NCBI GenBank assembly: GCA_035041965.1
Contig: JAPYMA010000974.1
Coordinates: forward strand, 1 to 64,000
Origin: Anisakis pegreffii
Lineage: Eukaryota; Nematoda; Chromadorea; Rhabditida; Anisakidae
DNA length: 64,000 nt
Reading direction: 5' to 3'
Made by a program: the position numbers and the translations under genes. Below are positions 28,801 to 41,273 of the stretch, piece by piece (the first letter of the stretch is position 1; every line of letters begins with the position of its first letter). The notes beneath the pieces are model-generated. The model was given only the letters and a program-made list of their open reading frames with translations, was not told the DNA's origin and did not search any database.

Positions 28801-31800
28801 CACCATTCTCCTGGAATGTACCTTCGATTGAACAATTCTTGGACTGAACTTACTACACATTTATATGCCATATGCTGTCTCGACTGAATCCTCACGACTC
28901 GGAGTTAATAATTTAGCTGAACGCGTGCCAAAAGTGATGCTGAACATGATTTACTGGCTGTCTGTGCATCACTGCCGTGATTCACTGGCAACTGCTGCCG
29001 AACAGGCATATCTATCTGCATATAAGACAAATATATGATGTTACATTATAACTGTTTTGTGCATTGCCGAAATGTACCTGCAGCATTGTTTGGCGAGAGG
29101 ATGATGTTATTGTGGAGGTATTTGCTAAACGTTGCTCATCAGTAACTCTTTCACCATTTGTCATCACCCACAATGCGGTGGAATTGATCGATTCTTGAGA
29201 CTGACCGCATCGCTCATCACTAGCTTCAATTAATATATTTAAGGCCATATGAGCGAAACTTAAACAAGTTGGCATAATATAAATCAAGTCAAGCTAGATT
29301 TAGATGGGCATGTAACCCTCAAGTCAGAACATCAGTTTGAAGATGAAATCAACATACAATAACATACCAAAAAAGTGATCTCCGTGGGCAAGAAAATAAG
29401 TGGATGAATTCTGGATAAAGAGAATATTCGAAGTGCATTACGTCAAGTGGCTCGATAATGAGCAATAAAAGTCACCTTTTGCTTGGTGTCTAACGGTATC
29501 AATAGTTTGTTTATATGAATTGATGATATGTGAATTTTGTGACTTAAAGATCAAATCTTGCGGAGTTTCACCCCGGTCATCCAGCACATCCACTGAGCTG
29601 GGGCAATTTGAGATCAAAATCTGGATACTATTGAGGTTAGCATGCAGCACTGCCAAATGAAGTGGCGTTCGACCTTCTGCATCTCTCGATACTACATCCA
29701 AATCACGTATATAGTACTGTGATGAGATCTCCGATCTGCAATAAATGTGTTTATCATGCAGCAAAACGCAAACAATACAGAATGCTGCACGATACGTTTG
29801 TTCTTTTTCAGGTTGAGAATTGCACAAAAATCTTCCACTCACTCTACTTTCATTCAAATTTAAGTGCTTAACAACCATTGGTTTCGATGACTGTATACTT
29901 GAAAGCCTCTTGAGAAGCTGTTTTGCACATCGTTTATGCAATGAAAAACTGCAGCAGGCAATCAGACCAGTAATAACGTTCACCTGAATTGAAGAACGGA
30001 CTGTATCATTCGATGGAAATTCAGCATTGCACATAAATGCAACAACGAATTATCGTTGCGCATCGTGGCTGAACGATTCGTAAGGAGGTTATAATCAAAC
30101 GGATAACGCATCATCTCACTCCAAATCTCCAAAGCTACCGTTTCTGTATCTAATTCTGGTAGCTCTCGCATCTTAAACAGTTTCAGTTTTTAGACAAACA
30201 TACAGCAAGCATCATCTAAACTCTCTTAGCTGACATGAAATCAATCCTCTATTATTCAGAAATACGTATCTCAAGTCAAATAATTAACGTCACTCATATT
30301 TTAATTCCACATTCTCAGCATACCGTTTAAAAATTACCTTCAACAGTTTCGTTCCGCGTTATTCATTTCTAACATACGTTACGAATGAAAAACAAATTTT
30401 TCAAAATAAATACTCACAGCACACTGCGATTGATCAGTAATCATGCACGAATGGAAGAACCGCAAACGTTCCCTAATTTCTAACAGAACAGCGCTCTGGC
30501 CACCGGTTCTACTCATGTCCAAATATTCAAATTGCACAGCATGTGAAATCAATAACCCATCACAGTAGACTTCAAGTTTTACAACACCAGCATTATGAGC
30601 TGCAATCGATGATTGCATTTATTTTCATCAACTTACTACAAAACGAAAATGCAACAATTGATCAAATTAGGCTTAATACTGCTGTGATGCATCAGAATAT
30701 GATGACAACAATAGATATGCGAGCTTCGACAAGTGCAATCAAAGAATGACAGCAATGAAAACAAAAATACTAAAAAAAGAAACTTACGAGGCGCGAAACA
30801 TCGAAGCACTCCGGCATGAAAAAGTGTTGCAGGAACCTGTTGGTCGTCAAACATCACCGTATAATCATGCCCACGTAAATACCATCCGCCGACTATCAAA
30901 ACTTTTGTGCCACCCTTAAATTACGTTAAATGGAACAAATTAATTGAAGTTCATTTTGATCAAAAATCTAGCAGCTTGCCCTATCCAAGAATTCAACCGA
31001 TGTAAGCCCGAAATTACTGATTATCAAATAGCGAATATCGCATCGCGTTAATATTTCGGTTAACGGTGCCCATCTCTGAACATAACTAATAAATTATTGC
31101 TACGAACACACTTCCGCATGCCTGAACTATCAACTGTCATTAGTTGATGCAGTAGAGCAAACGTGCGCATATCTTAAAATCAGTAACACACAATATGAGT
31201 TGAATGAGCAATGTGACAATGATAGAATGATTAAAGTTTACGCGAAGCGGTGATCGGTCTGGCGAGAGATCAGCAATCTGAATGAGAGGTGTTGAGCATG
31301 AAGCGGTATTATGTTGTTGACTAGTGGCGCTGTTCCACTGAACCGCTGCAATCCTACCACACCTTCGCAATTCGCATGCCAAATTACTCTGAAAGTAAAG
31401 ACTCATCGTTTGCACTTCATTCATTCCCAATATCAAGCATACAATTCATGAACTTATACTGTTATTCAGCTGCACTCAACATATCAAGCAAAAATTGTTG
31501 CGTTCGTAAACGAAGGAGCCCAATTAATATAACTCACCGAACTGGGTTGTTGCTCTGAAGTGGCAACTGCTGATTTGGAAAGAGTGTTCGTTGTTTCAGG
31601 TTGACAAGAAGCAAAATTCAAGAATGCGTTTGGTACTGAGGCTGAAGTTGCTGACAGCTTATCGTTATTCGCTATTAATGATGCATCACTTTCAACAGCA
31701 TAGTTAGTCAAGAGAGTACCTACAAAAAGCGCAAGAAAGTCAATGATGCATGACAAAGAAAGAAAAGTGTACACATCTTCAAATGTAATTTTAGCACAAT

Positions 31801-34151
31801 AACAACAACGATAGCGACAAAAAAAGAGCAAAGTGAACGTAAAAACGACGACCGATAAAATGACAACCTGTAAACCGTCCATCTACAGTGTCACTAAAAG
31901 CAGATGGCTGTCTTCGCATTGCGATCGATGAGAGACCTCGCCGAAACGCACTACCACAACTATTGCTTCGTTCTAGCTGATGATGAGGATGATGAGCACT
32001 TGGCTGCTCATGCTGATCATTCTGACTGTGTTGTTGGAAGGGTTCCGAATGAGTGTTAGTATTATTATTTGTTGGTTGATCAGTAGCTAAATGCATCAAT
32101 TCGATTCCCTCCATTCCGTATTCGTCAACATAATTATTCAACTGAAACAATAAAATTGTCATTTCATCCATCTGGCATGTTATATGCAGATACAAATAGT
32201 CTCTCTGCATCAATAGATCTATTAGTTCTAACTTCAATAAAAACATTGTGCGAAAGCAATAAACCAGTCGTTCAACAGTGACATTCAGCGATCTGCATAC
32301 ATGGAAAATAACAACAACCTGATGTTCAGAGTCATGTTGATACGTTACTGTGGCTGGTATAGAATGAGCCAAATTCAATATTGCACATACATTCGCCAGT
32401 AGTGAGCTTATTTCAGCTGGATGCATCGAATAACACACTGAATTCTTAGACTATACTGTTATTATGGACTGTTATAGCGTTACCACAAAATGAGATCGAA
32501 TTTTTGATTCAATTGTTACACAAACGTCAACAATAATAAATGACGTACGAATAGGCCGTATTTGCTGTTCGAGCTGAGAACGATTGAATGAAAGACCATT
32601 CGAACGAACACTCTGTGCAATACGAATATGAAGTGGTTGTCCGTCGCGAGTCTCTTCACCGGTTACATTCAAATAATGCACTAATACAATTTCAGGATGC
32701 TGAAAACAATTCACTTATTTCGTTATGCATATAAGATTTGTTCAGTTAACACAAATTCACAAGAATCTCTACATCATCGCCACTTTCATCGAATAAGAAT
32801 ACAAAACCTGATTTGTGCCAAGTCAAATGCTCATTGCATCTATAAAAAAATTTCAATCTTACATCACAGAGCCAGTAGGTTCGACGATGGAATGATGGCA
32901 CAATAGCTGAATGCACATAACTTCCTGCAATCGTTTCCAACTTCTGCACCTTCAATTTAACATGATCTTCTCGGATGAGCTTGCCTTCTTTCCTCCTTTT
33001 CCATTCATATCTTTAAAAGTTTATGCAGATATACTCTAATGACGATAAATTATCTCACAAATATTCGTTTTACTATCAAACTGCGTTAAACATGCAATCA
33101 TTTGCGATTCAGACAACTGATCAAATGGTTAATTAAAAACGATGCTCAAGTTTGATAATCGTTGAAAAGTCCATGACAATTATTTTGTTAATTCAAACAC
33201 ATACAACTGTCTCACCACAACGAGACGAGACGAAAATATGAGAGGTTACATCCTATTTCATATCTTCCAAAACTACACTTGTTTCTATTAAAAACTAGCT
33301 CATAACACTCAAAAGATTACCTACATTATTTTTAATAGATCAAAGCACTTAGAAGATAGCGACTCACCCATCTTGCTTGAAATGAAGACCATCCAATCGT
33401 TTGAACAACCTTTGTGAAGTCGAAGGTGGAAAAGTGTGCGTTTCTGACGCTATCCAATCAGGATGGTTTTGTGCTGAATAAAGAATACGTGCCACATCCT
33501 AAATTGACGTGATTCCCTTCACATACAACTATCAACAAAAACTACTTCAAAACTGAATCAAAAAGAAACTCATTTTTCAAGACTAATAAAGAGCCGAAAT
33601 ATTCATTCGGTGTTGTGTATATTTTGTATATTAGAATTTGGTACATATGTGGGAAATTTTCAACTACACAATTCCACTGTGACATTAGAGGTGGAGAAAA
33701 TCTAGAGACTGAAAAAATTAGGGACAATAAATCCATTCAATATGGTCGATTTGATTTGAATAAATGTATATAGCAACACTGAATGTACCCCACATCTTGT
33801 GTAAAACTTTTGCCAACAATGAAGTTCATCATAATAAATACTATTCAAAACTGCACAACATCACAACTTAGTTGATTTAATGCAGATGCACATATAACAT
33901 GCCCATTTCACATCAACCCATCGAAAATACTAGTAAATTGAGCTAATCTGCATGTTTCTAAGCGCTCCAACTAAACACCGGCCGATGGGATGGAATATTT
34001 CATAGAAACAACTGAATTACCAGTGATTTCAAGGAAATATTCGAATGAAACGTAGGTTAGAAAAACTCACCTCATTAGAATTCCATTTTGTTTGATTTGT
34101 ATTAAATTCGTCATATGATGGTAGAAAATTGATGACCTGTTGAGTATGCAT
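19821..34151 (-). CDS. camt-1: CAMTA-family calmodulin-binding transcription activator
   Basis: Twenty-five minus-strand exons join without a phase conflict, about 1238 residues (family about 1200). Exons: 34151-34071, 33498-33368, 33010-32863, 32699-32484, 32450-32319, 32141-31868, 31719-31538, 31388-31242, 31075-30998, 30914-30788, 30599-30418, 30171-29984, 29735-29476, 29223-29078, 29015-28923, 28810-28703, 28453-28353, 28200-28113, 27810-27635, 27123-26935, 26829-26753, 21628-21480, 21069-20938, 20298-20222, 20055-19821. Domains: CG-1 DNA-binding (about 1-140; REDHVKLKVQ, AIVPSFHRRTYW, VLVHYLNV), His/Gln/Ser-rich linker, TIG (about 464-545; KVLIVGGWYLRGHDY), ankyrin-like region (about 566-715; AEGRTPLHLAVLHANL), a SLAQQIIDALPARIK motif typical of the family, then IQ motifs from about 1042 (EAAKIIQHAYRQYKAR, AAVVIQSYYRRYKQ, AAVLIQKHFRMH, AALTIQQAYR, AAARKIQKFMRQ). 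Known role of the family: nuclear, calcium/calmodulin-dependent transcription, neuronal in animals. Start (MHTQQ, no better upstream exon seen) and the C-terminal 45 residues, which may be spliced differently, are the least sure. Confidence 0.94.
21629..26752 (-). other. 5.1 kb intron of the CAMTA gene before the IQ exons
   Basis: The exon ending at 26753 (phase 1) joins exactly to the exon starting at 21628, restoring the conserved LSDREQRELYEAA segment that in human CAMTA precedes the first IQ motif, so the whole stretch is intron. Open frames inside it (for example 22184-22585 or 25765-25959) have no supported splice sites or recognisable motifs. It is the largest intron of this gene; I see no transposon ends in it. 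Confidence 0.75.
27545..27593. repeat. Perfect 19-bp inverted repeat with 11-base loop, in a CAMTA intron
   Basis: Positions 27545-27563 (GTTTAGAGTTATTTGAATT) are the exact reverse complement of 27575-27593, separated by 11 bases. It lies in the intron between CAMTA exons 27810-27635 and 27123-26935. The stem is AT-rich. It could be a small foldback relic or an RNA hairpin; function unknown. Confidence 0.85.
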
Positions 34152-34886
34152 AACAAAAGTGCTGAATGCACGTCACTTCACTGATTCAATTTTAAGTTAT
34201 TATTGATTTATTTGACTTCATTCTAAACAGATATATCATCGTTGCGTAAGCCAAGTTCTTTTAATCAGTAGTCACACAAAATACATCACACATAATTACC
34301 ATCAATTTTAATTGTTGAATTTATTGCTTAAAAGTTAACGAATTATTCCAAATCACGGGATGAAATCAACACTATGAATAATCAAACGTTCATTCGCTGT
34401 TGACAGATGATATGATCGCCAATATCATCACAATCACAATATTTATTGTTAAGGGTGAAAATAGGATTAGTCGGGATGGACACTTGATTTTCTCCGATAC
34501 ACTTTCCCTACTGCCATATTCATACTTTGCGTTCAAATTTCACACAGGAATATTCATATTTACTATTAGTCTAAAGAAATATTATATTCTTAATTATTTG
34601 GTACAAATTTTATGTGATTTGTTCCTGTTGATCTTGAATTTGAACTCAAAAAATTCATATTGTACAACAACTAAGTAGCTTATTGAATTGATGATTTCAC
34701 TATGCAAAAATGATTTCACTACTTTTATTTAGTATCAAGCGCAATTTGAATGATCCTTCAAGTCACCATATCTCAATGACAACAGAACGATTTATCTAGG
34801 GTCCTTTCGATTATCATTCGGAATAATAATTTCGGATAAATCATCAACGACAAAAACACACTGCAAAATAATTCAAATCTACTGCA

Positions 34887-35210
34887 ATGAGAGCGATAAT
34901 TATGAACGGTGAGCATAAAATGAACATCACTTTCAAAATCCACATTCAAATCGCAAAAATTGAAACAATTTTTTTTCCTGATTACCCGGCAGAATCGAAA
35001 AAAAAGGATACGATTAAGACTGAAAGTCTCATGCTGAACCAGATTTTGAGAGAACTAAACAAGGACGAAATACCACGTTTCAAACTACATCTAATGCGAA
35101 TTGCAAAAGGACTGAAAATAAGGAGAACTGGTGAAGGATCAGAAGAAATTTTCAATCAGTTAATTTTTGGAAAAGAATCTAATGATGAATACAAAGTATT
35201 TTCAACATAA
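34887..35210 (+). CDS. Orphan open frame, possible BESS-motif terminal exon
   Basis: An open frame of 107 codons ends in TAA at 35210. Its second half is Lys/Glu-rich and helical (LMLNQILRELNKDEIPRFKL followed by HLMRIAKGLKIRR). The spacing of leucines and the RFK resemble the BESS motif found after MADF domains in DNA-associated proteins, by memory of that family only. No MADF domain or other exon was found upstream, and a CAG acceptor near 34991 is possible. The 5' half is A-rich and could be non-coding. Could be a terminal exon, a relic, or chance. Confidence 0.25.
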   Translation: MRAIIMNGEHKMNITFKIHIQIAKIETIFFPDYPAESKKKDTIKTESLMLNQILRELNKDEIPRFKLHLMRIAKGLKIRRTGEGSEEIFNQLIFGKESNDEYKVFST

Positions 35211-36258
35211 CAGAAATTCAAACAATCGTTTAAATAAGTCGCACACTGGAGAAAAGCATTCAGTCAGCCAGCACTTTAGCTTGCGTTCTTTTCCCAAGAG
35301 ATCCAAGCCGGTACCAACCAGCTGTCACTAGCCTACTCTTGCCTCTAATGTATCCATCCACTCTAATATCTTATAGTAGCCGCAAAACAAATAAAGTTAT
35401 AATATGGTAGTGTCTCACGTTCACCATTTAAGCAAAGAAACTTGGAACATAAAATGAATTTCAAAAAGATAAAGTAATTTAAATTCCGAAAACATGTAAA
35501 CTAACACTTTTCGAACATTTCAAATCAATAAAAAGCATTTGAACGAGAACGATAGAAGCCGTTATCTGCAACAATCATTACGCTCCTCCCTTATCATACT
35601 ATCAAGCAGCATATATTGATGAAATGACAGACGAATACAGAAAAGAAATAAACTTTCAAAAAGATAATTGATGATGTTTGGAATAAGAAGTTGTTTTGAT
35701 GATACTTCAGCATCGAAGAAAGAAATTTGTATTTAAGCTGAAGTTTTCAATTATTCTACTAAGCAACACTCATTATGTAGAGATTCTTTAATATCATAAA
35801 ACATAACATTAGAAATTTGTAGAGACTCACTCCATTATTGATCATTAATTGAATGAGCGAAGTTTCACGATATTGAAAACAAATTTTGGAAACGATCAGC
35901 AACTTCAAACCATCAATATCGTTACTTCCAGAGCGACGATTGTGATGAATGAAAGGCAGAAAATCTGACTATCGTTACGTGAATGCTGATTTTCGTCAAT
36001 AACTGGAACAAAATTCTCAAAAAAAGCTGAACAACTGAATTACTTGACGGATAACCGATTTTAAGGAAATGAATTCCCACTCAACAACGCAAACAAAACA
36101 AACATATCCAGTTTACACTGAATACCCAAGCACCTTAACCCACCTGTAAACCTGATTCATAATTTGGTTTAGAATTCAGAATCCAGTCAATTCAGTAATA
36201 AAATCCTGTGTAAAACAGGTAAGATGGAGGTACGCGCGAAATTTTCGTTCATATTGAG

Positions 36259-36453
36259 ATGGGAAACGTTGCAAAAGTGATAGAGAGTCAGAAGAAACCG
36301 AATTGGTGGATAAAAATCGGTGTTGTAATTGCAATTGATACTGATTTGAAAATCTACCAAATAAACACGTACATCCCGGAGGCTGATGAATATATGCCTG
36401 TTTTGAGCAAGAACAGTGGCTGGTACGCAGAACACCCTCAAGTTCATTCGAAG
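36259..36453 (+). CDS. Orphan coding-like exon, unknown
   Basis: An ATG directly follows a TTGAG that could act as acceptor, then 65 codons with ordinary amino-acid composition (motifs KPNWWIKIGVVIAIDTDL, INTYIPEADEYMPVL, NSGWYAEHPQVHSK) run to a possible donor, AAG|GTTTTT, at 36453/36454. The frame stays open to 36492 if unspliced. Alternating hydrophobic runs suggest a beta-strand-rich fold. I do not recognise it and could not connect it to a neighbour. Confidence 0.3.
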
Positions 36454-38796
36454 GTTTTTATATTGCTCCTAGTTGGGCACATGATCTTATGAATCGTTCT
36501 TTTTCGAATGTTTTTGTCAACTGATTTATCTACTGAATCTGACGCAATAAGCTGCAAACACATCATCAAAGTATTTAGCATCAGTTTGAAAATATCATCT
36601 TGAATCGTTAATTGACAAGATGCATTTTCAAGATATTTTGAAACATAGCGAACTGCTGATATTGGTGATATAGTGATATTAGTGATAACAGAGAGGCATA
36701 ACAGAGAGTCATAGACTCGTTATGAGTTGGATTTGCTGATTAAATAAATGAAGATACAATGTATTGAAACGAGCGCTGCAGAGCAACTGAGATACCTTCA
36801 AAAAAAAAACCAGCTATCTCTCTGAAGCTAACGATAAGCAAAATCGCCGGATGATACATATACTTTTTTGAAGGTTGATAATCTGGGATATCCGATGGCG
36901 TGGAGAGATCACAATGTTTCAGGGTGAACCTAATAACAACGATAGTTTGAAGGTGGTGCCCGTGATACTGCTAAAATAATGTACAAATTGATCAGTAGAG
37001 ACCTCAGCAATACTGGTATAGATTCATTGACTAGAAATATTTGGTAATTTTTGGGAAGGGTATATTATAGAAATAACTTCAATAATTCTCAATTGCCTTT
37101 TTTTTCATTCACCCACTGCGACGACTACTGACCTGACAGACTATTCAGTGCGCAAATGGTTGCCACTACATATAGGTTTCCTCTTCTTGGGTCATTTCTA
37201 TAAAATTGTCACGAAATCTGCCGTCACAATCATCCTAAGATTCCTTGATTTTCATTTTATATTTCATCATTCCGTCTGTTACATGTCAAAATCTTCAGCT
37301 CTTTCACGCCACCGAGTATTTTCTGGATTGGTTTTCCAGTTGTATCTGATGTTATGCGTGGAAATAATGAATTCATACAGGGGGGAGGGGGGTATCGTGA
37401 AAAAGGAACTGCTGTGTTCTCAAGTGCGATGAAGAGGCGATTGGCTAATGTACCGTTTAAACACACAATATTCAACAACAATGAATGTAACGAGCAATTT
37501 AGCAGATATAATACATGAAAGATGCAAAATAGATTATGTGATGATATACATTACAATAAGTCTACAATTTTAATACCATCGTGAATAAGATAAAGTGCAT
37601 TGGTCAATTGGACTAAAGAATCAATTATGAGATAATCGTGAATAAGATAGTTCACGATAGGGGGAGTAATGACCGCCTGCCAGGCCATTAAAGGGAGTAA
37701 GAAGCTTACAAGTGTGAGAACCACCGGTTTGAACTGATCATGCATAATTGATATTGATAACAATTTAAAAAATTCTGTTGAAACATTCGCCGCTTAATTC
37801 ATACTTGTTCGGTGCTTGTTTGTTCTTTGATTATTTGGTGTTCATTCCGTTTTTCCCATTTCCTTTTTGCTGTTCGGTGCATTGTTGTGTTCAATGCTTC
37901 TGTTCGGTGCTTTTTCTGTTATTTGCTGTTTGTTCTGTTAGTCATTGTTTTTATCCTTATTTTTCGCATTCTTGTTTCTATCGTCTTGAATGTTTTTTGA
38001 ATATTTTTTTTCAATAAATTTTGTCACATAAATATGTTTTGATATTTTTTCAATGAAAGCTATCGTATAAATTGGAACAAGTGACATTCTAAGGTTTTCG
38101 AATTGTATTAACATGTTCTTTAAAGTCGGGGGTCGGGAGCGCACTCTCATTAAATAAAGATTTCGTTTTCCTTCCAAAAGTGCACATTGGGAGGGACAAT
38201 TTTATTGAAAAATAAGTTGAAATGCTCCTCGTCCTCTCCCACGGGAGCAAAGATTTTAGCAAATTATTCTTACTGTCTCACAACAATTATTGTTCTTACA
38301 TAGTTACTGTTACTGGTAATAAACATCAGAGCGTTTTGTTGTAATCCATTATTTAAATAATATCGGATAACAATAAATAGATTAAAAAGAGACGTGAATT
38401 GCAGTAGGAACACTTGATAGACCAGGAACCCATGAAATTTACACTCTATTTGTTTGAATAGAAGTTAATGTCTTTATTATATGGAACATATAATTAGCAA
38501 TATGAAAATGAAATTCACAATTACATTTATTGCCATGCAGCTTTGCAAAGGTTGCTCTAATGAAGTAAGCATCAAATCGTCCACATCACAAGTAAAGTTC
38601 TTGCTTATAATTTCTGTGCTAACCGTTCGCAGCTGACGTTATAGCTCAGTAGAATGACAGATGTCTCACCTGATATCTCCACATGAGCTAAAATGATGTG
38701 CTGATATTGTGCACTGCAATTGCCTGACAACATCAGTGTATGTGTAAACTGCATGTGAGGCTTACATATTAATCAATAAATTCATCCCGTAAATGA

Positions 38797-39024
38797 ATCA
38801 ATCGGGCATGTGCCACTCTACTCGGCTTTGATGATTTACTTATTCAGGAATTCAGTCGAATCCCATCGGATGGAGTCGAGTTGCGTGCGTATTTGTCGCA
38901 AGCGTGTTTGGCATCATCACGTCAAAATTGCTTACTTAACCATAAGCTGGATGCATTTGAGACACTACACTCACTTCCACGCATGTGTCATCTAGGCAGT
39001 CAGCCTCTTCTCGAGAGCAGATAA
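38797..39024 (+). CDS. Orphan open frame without ATG, coding-like, unknown
   Basis: A 76-codon open frame runs between TGA (38794) and TAA (39022) and lacks a start codon. It reads like globular protein (ACATLLGFDDLLIQEFSRIP, then GVELRAYLSQACLASSRQNC) and uses codons like the real exons nearby. A plausible acceptor, TTATTCAG, lies at 38840-38847 and possible donors follow. It may be an internal or terminal exon of an unassembled gene. Function not recognised. Confidence 0.3.
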   Translation: MNRACATLLGFDDLLIQEFSRIPSDGVELRAYLSQACLASSRQNCLLNHKLDAFETLHSLPRMCHLGSQPLLESR

Positions 39025-41273
39025 GGTCGTTAGGCTGATTCATTCAGCAGCAAACCTTTTGGTTATTCTTCCATTTTTGATCGAGTCAAACAATTGTTGT
39101 CTTGATTATCGCTTTACTGGAGAGAAAATAATAATATTTATTTGTTGTTTGATTGTGGGAAGCATTTTTTGCAGAAATGTATATCATCAAATTCAATTCA
39201 CGCTTCGCCGGTGTTATTTGAGTTGACGATCGATAAAAACACGTCATGCGCTTTATTGATCATTGTAATGCTTACATCCAACATTCCATTCTCGTCATGC
39301 GATTATTGCACATTTGTATTATTGCTTTGGCTGAAATTCATATCAGAGCATGATGCTTATTTCAGCGTATTCGTTTCGCATATGCACAGGCAAACTAAAA
39401 TTGAATTTAATAAGTTGAAAATAAATCTAAAACGGACCCAGATATAATGTTGCTTAGCGAATTCTGTACTTTTTTCTGTTTTTAATTTAAGCACAATGAA
39501 AAAAGTATGTGCTGAAGATTAAATTTGGAAATATTTTTTTACTTCATCCAGAAGGTTTCACTCTCACTGTTTCAAGCTAACATCTGCAGTAAAAATTGTT
39601 GGTGTACGTATAATGAGCGCAAAACTCGAAATTTAGCATTACATATTAATTTTATTATTCTTAGTTCTATTATCATTATTAGATGCGTAGTATCGGTTAT
39701 CGCTGCCTTTCAGCTATGATCCAGTTCTGCTAATATCAACCTGAAAACATGGCATACATCGGTTCTTGTATTTGCTGAAAGCAACAGAACCAGTGAGAAT
39801 ACTTCCTTGCATAAATGCATGTCCTTTTCTCGATAGCATACAGTTGCATTCTCTCGAACCTTTCAAACATCCATATCTGTCTTTTTTGAGCTGTCATATC
39901 TGTCTATATTTGTTCAATTTTGATCGCTGATTTCCGTCGCAATTCACTCAAATGAATTTGTATTCCTTTCATTATGATTCTTAATTAAAGACATATAAAT
40001 ATGTATTTTTATTTCAAACTTTTCACTTCACATGTAAATTTCTAATGTGAGTTCCTAATTTTCAAACCGTTTTGTGCCAAAAATTCATCAGAAAAATTTA
40101 TTCAAATCCAAACTTTGTCTAGTTTTACAGCCGTGAAATTTTTACAACTTTTTCTGTGTACTTGCTTCATTGGAAGTGTAAGTAATCGTATTCTCAAATT
40201 TATATACTCACAACGAAGAGTTGAGAAAAAAAAGCTTAAAAATTGAACCTTTAACCAATTTTATAAATTGTATTCCACCATGCATGCAGTTCACTTATCA
40301 CGATTGTCACGGATGTTCATTACATAACAAGGTTTGTCAGCAAACGAAATGTTAATTTACTGACAATGAGTATAAGGAAATAAAAATTAGTGTTTTTAGG
40401 CTTCCGTGTTGCTGTGCAAGTATTTTTATAGATAAAGCATAACACATGCGTAATTTCACTTGAATTTCGCAAATTGGAGTAAAGTTTTTTTTATGAAAGA
40501 ACCTCCACTGGTTGCTCAATTAAAATAAAATGATGCTGTAAAAGAGTTAAGTACACTTGGAAAATAGCTGGAATATGATGAATGGCATATGCTCATATGA
40601 TTATTCAGAGGCATAGCTTGTAGCTGAATGAATACGTGAAGCTGATAAATGACGTTATGTTTTCATTGAAAATTTTGGGATCATTTCGATGTCAGATGGA
40701 TAGAAAAAGAAGCTGTATTTTATGCTTGCTCCTAATTTACAGATTTCAGGTTAATGGTAATCGTTGATGGCAAAGTATAAAAAAGGTGAGCGTTATGAAT
40801 TAATTAAATGGTGCCTTTGTATTGAATTTGGGCGGAAGTGTGGCTTGAGAAGTAATCAATTGATGAAGAAATTCATCTTCACAGTGGATTACACTAGGCA
40901 ACAAATTTTAACATTTTTTGTTACAAATGGGTGAACTGCTGATTTTCACTGAACTGATGATGCTGATTTCAGATTGATGGCTAAACTTTATGAAGAGTCC
41001 GACCAGATTTTATGCAACTGAAAACCCCTATTTTTCGCTTTTTTCTTCGCCTACTTATATTATAAAAGCAGTATGAGCTGATTTTCTGGGTGACTTCTTA
41101 TGTTGGGCATACTTAAATAATGCTCACATGTTTTTGCTCCTTTTTTTCCTGGCTTGAGACAGACAATGGTGCTCCGTTGGTGGTGTTAGCACTGCCGTGC
41201 CTTATCATTTACCTAAAGCGATTCCTCTTCTCAAGTGAATCTTTGGTGTCTTCTCTTCCTTAGCTATTTGCAG

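Larger units (their letters stand above)
34152..41273. other. Large intergenic stretch upstream of CAMTA, with a few orphan open frames
   Basis: The CAMTA gene starts at the left edge on the minus strand and the SGSM3-like gene lies further right on the plus strand, so promoters of both may be here. Apart from the orphan plus-strand stretches listed separately (34887-35210, 36259-36453, 38797-39024) I see no recognisable gene. A direct repeat of ATCGTGAATAAGATA lies at 37578-37592 and 37635-37649. The second copy is followed by a partial inverted copy (TTCACGAT at 37651-37658). Confidence 0.5.

Noticed and set aside
38797..39024. Idea that this frame belongs to the CAMTA or RabGAP genes
   Set aside because: Orientation and distance do not fit CAMTA, and no phase-compatible junction to the RabGAP exons was found, so it is left as an orphan.
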